Positions 5,636 through 6,427 of a stretch of 6,427 bases of DNA are shown piece after piece (positions within the stretch are counted from its first letter, which is position 1; the number at the start of each line of letters is the position of its first letter). The notes under the pieces were generated by a model. That model had not been told where the DNA came from and ran no database searches. It worked only from the letters and a program-made list of their open reading frames with translations. The DNA is taken from the NCBI GenBank assembly GCA_022785155.1, contig JALFRH010000070.1, forward strand, positions 1 to 6,427, written 5' to 3'. The stretch comes from Spirochaetales bacterium. Its GTDB lineage: Bacteria; Spirochaetota; Spirochaetia; Sphaerochaetales; Sphaerochaetaceae. The translations under genes and the position numbers were made by a program.

Positions 5636-5650
5636 AATCTATTTATACCC

Positions 5651-5717
5651 GATCTTCTAAGATTTCTCATCCACCGATAGATTTTTCCCCTCCATCGGCT
5701 TTGACTCTAGAAGAATC
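5651..5717. repeat. nested inverted repeats between convergent transcripts
   Basis: Outer arms GATCTTCTA (5651-5659) and TAGAAGAATC (5708-5717, one bulged base) enclose inner arms CCGAT (5674-5678) and ATCGG (5694-5698). In RNA of either strand this would give a branched stem just past the lipoprotein stop codon, perhaps protecting the 3' end. Confidence 0.35.
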
Positions 5718-5721
5718 CCCC

Positions 5722-6132
5722 TTATTCATACTTCAGGACGCCGCACTGGGATCCGTCCAGGTATACTGTCCATAGACCGTCACCCTTGACAGCCTTGGCT
5801 TTCACCCTTTCGGAGAGAATAGTGTACTCGTCTCCGTCAGAGAGCACTTTCGATCCCCTTCCGTTGATGAAAATCTGCACGCCGCTTTCGTCTTCAGGAA
5901 TCTGAAATGACAGGGACTCCGGGCAGGAGCCAGTGAGATGCCACACCCAGGCTTTAGGTTGTTCCGGCTCCTCTTCCCCTGGAAGAGGGTCGGGAGCAGG
6001 AGGAATGACAACAGTATCTTCCTCTCCAGGGAGATCAGGCATACATGAAATAAATGAGAAAGTAATGGCGGCCAACACCATCAACAACACCAGAGGAACA
6101 AAGATCCTCTCTTTAAAATATGTTCTTTTCAT
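5722..6132 (-). CDS. putative lipoprotein of unknown function
   Basis: A 136-residue precursor. A basic N-terminus (M-K-R-T-Y-F-K-E-R) is followed by a hydrophobic stretch at 10-26 and a lipobox-like F-I-S-C with the lipidated Cys at 30; Phe at -3 is atypical for Enterobacteria but acceptable in spirochaetes. Next comes an acidic, proline-rich linker (about 31-59) in which L-P-G-E-E occurs twice (34-38 and 50-54). A small folded domain (60-136) has two further cysteines (70 and 130) that could form a disulfide, and beta-strand-like segments such as V-Q-I-F-I-N-G-R-G and L-W-T-V-Y-L-D-G. The start is firm: AGGAGG at 6143-6138, five bases before ATG. The mature form would sit on the envelope surface or in the periplasm. 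Divergent from the ABC permease, so it might relate to transport, but its sequence gives no function. Confidence 0.8.
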   Translation of the reverse strand: MKRTYFKERIFVPLVLLMVLAAITFSFISCMPDLPGEEDTVVIPPAPDPLPGEEEPEQPKAWVWHLTGSCPESLSFQIPEDESGVQIFINGRGSKVLSDGDEYTILSERVKAKAVKGDGLWTVYLDGSQCGVLKYE

Positions 6133-6234
6133 AAGAACCTCCTGACTTAAGGATGCACTTCTTATGGAGTTTTAAAGAGGGGTAAATATTTCCATCTGTT
6201 GGATAACCCCTTCCTTTGATGTAATATCTCTGTT

Positions 6235-6427
6235 ATGGACAGCAATATATTCTCATTGGTAATGGATTCATTTTGGAAGATACTTAAGCCGGGACTCTTG
6301 ATGACAATCCCCCTTACCCTCATTTCCTTTTTCTTCTCCCTCATCATTGCAACTTTCACCGCCCTTGTGCAGTACAGGAAGATTCCTGTACTGCAGAAGG
6401 TGGCAAGATTCTATATTTGGGTGATAA
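6235..6427 (+). CDS. polar amino-acid ABC transporter permease (HisM/GlnP type), N-terminal part (runs off right edge)
   Basis: 64 codons are visible of a protein usually 210-250 residues long. It starts M-D-S-N-I-F-S-L-V-M-D-S-F-W, has a first membrane helix near 21-44 (L-L-M-T-I-P-L-T-L-I-S-F-F-F-S-L-I-I), then the family pattern I-P-V-L-Q-K-V-A-R-F-Y-I-W-V-I just before the edge, which normally continues R-G-T-P-L-L-V-Q. Such permeases form the membrane channel of importers for polar amino acids or cystine, with a binding protein and an ATPase usually encoded nearby. No Shine-Dalgarno precedes the ATG at 6235. TAATAT at 6222-6227 with TTGGAT at 6199-6204 (17 bases apart) could be a promoter giving a leaderless message. 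ATG at 6262 is an alternative start and also lacks a ribosome site. Confidence 0.85.
   Translation, partial: MDSNIFSLVMDSFWKILKPGLLMTIPLTLISFFFSLIIATFTALVQYRKIPVLQKVARFYIWVI

Noticed and set aside
5802..6145. Alternative frames overlapping the lipoprotein gene on both strands (5802-6011 minus, 5933-6145 plus)
   Set aside because: The 5722-6132 minus frame has a signal peptide, a lipobox and a strong ribosome site; the others have none.
6162..6359. Minus-strand frame opposite the permease start
   Set aside because: It is the antisense shadow of the permease, whose plus-strand frame shows family motifs.

Overview
This is an AT-rich bacterial window with a sparse gene layout: three long intergenic stretches full of inverted repeats and three clusters of real genes. 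The organism is most likely a host-associated spirochaete (Treponema/Sphaerochaeta-like). This is inferred from a lipoprotein with a loose, non-enterobacterial lipobox (F-I-S-C) and from the general style of the sequence; no rRNA or other marker gene is present to prove it.

Left part (1-3550, almost all on the minus strand) is a surface-polysaccharide locus. Read in the direction of transcription it has a 636-residue membrane-bound nucleoside-diphosphate-sugar dehydratase of the PglF/WbpM/CapD family (3550-1640), a VanZ-family membrane protein (1577-1032) probably in the same transcript, a scar of two broken genes (about 576-1035), and the start of a DegT/DnrJ/EryC1/StrS sugar aminotransferase (328-1, running off the left edge) with its own candidate promoter. 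The dehydratase and aminotransferase fit consecutive steps: UDP-GlcNAc to its 4-keto-6-deoxy form, then transamination to a 4-amino-4,6-dideoxy sugar (bacillosamine-type precursor).

Middle part (3551-4641) has three long imperfect inverted repeats in tandem. They are followed by a small reading frame interrupted by an 11-C tract, a Cro/C1-type helix-turn-helix protein (4127-4558) starting 3 bases after the stop of that small frame, and a strong Rho-independent terminator. Removing one C (10) or adding two (13) would restore a 57/58-residue protein translated just ahead of the regulator. This looks like a phase-variable switch and is the most interesting item in the window.

Right part: 4642-5418 holds no convincing gene. 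A candidate extended -10 promoter at 5384-5413 leads into a small basic frame (5419-5601) or a small RNA. Convergent with it is a putative lipoprotein gene (6132-5722) with its own terminator hairpin. Divergent from the lipoprotein is the start of a polar amino-acid ABC transporter permease (6235 to the right edge).
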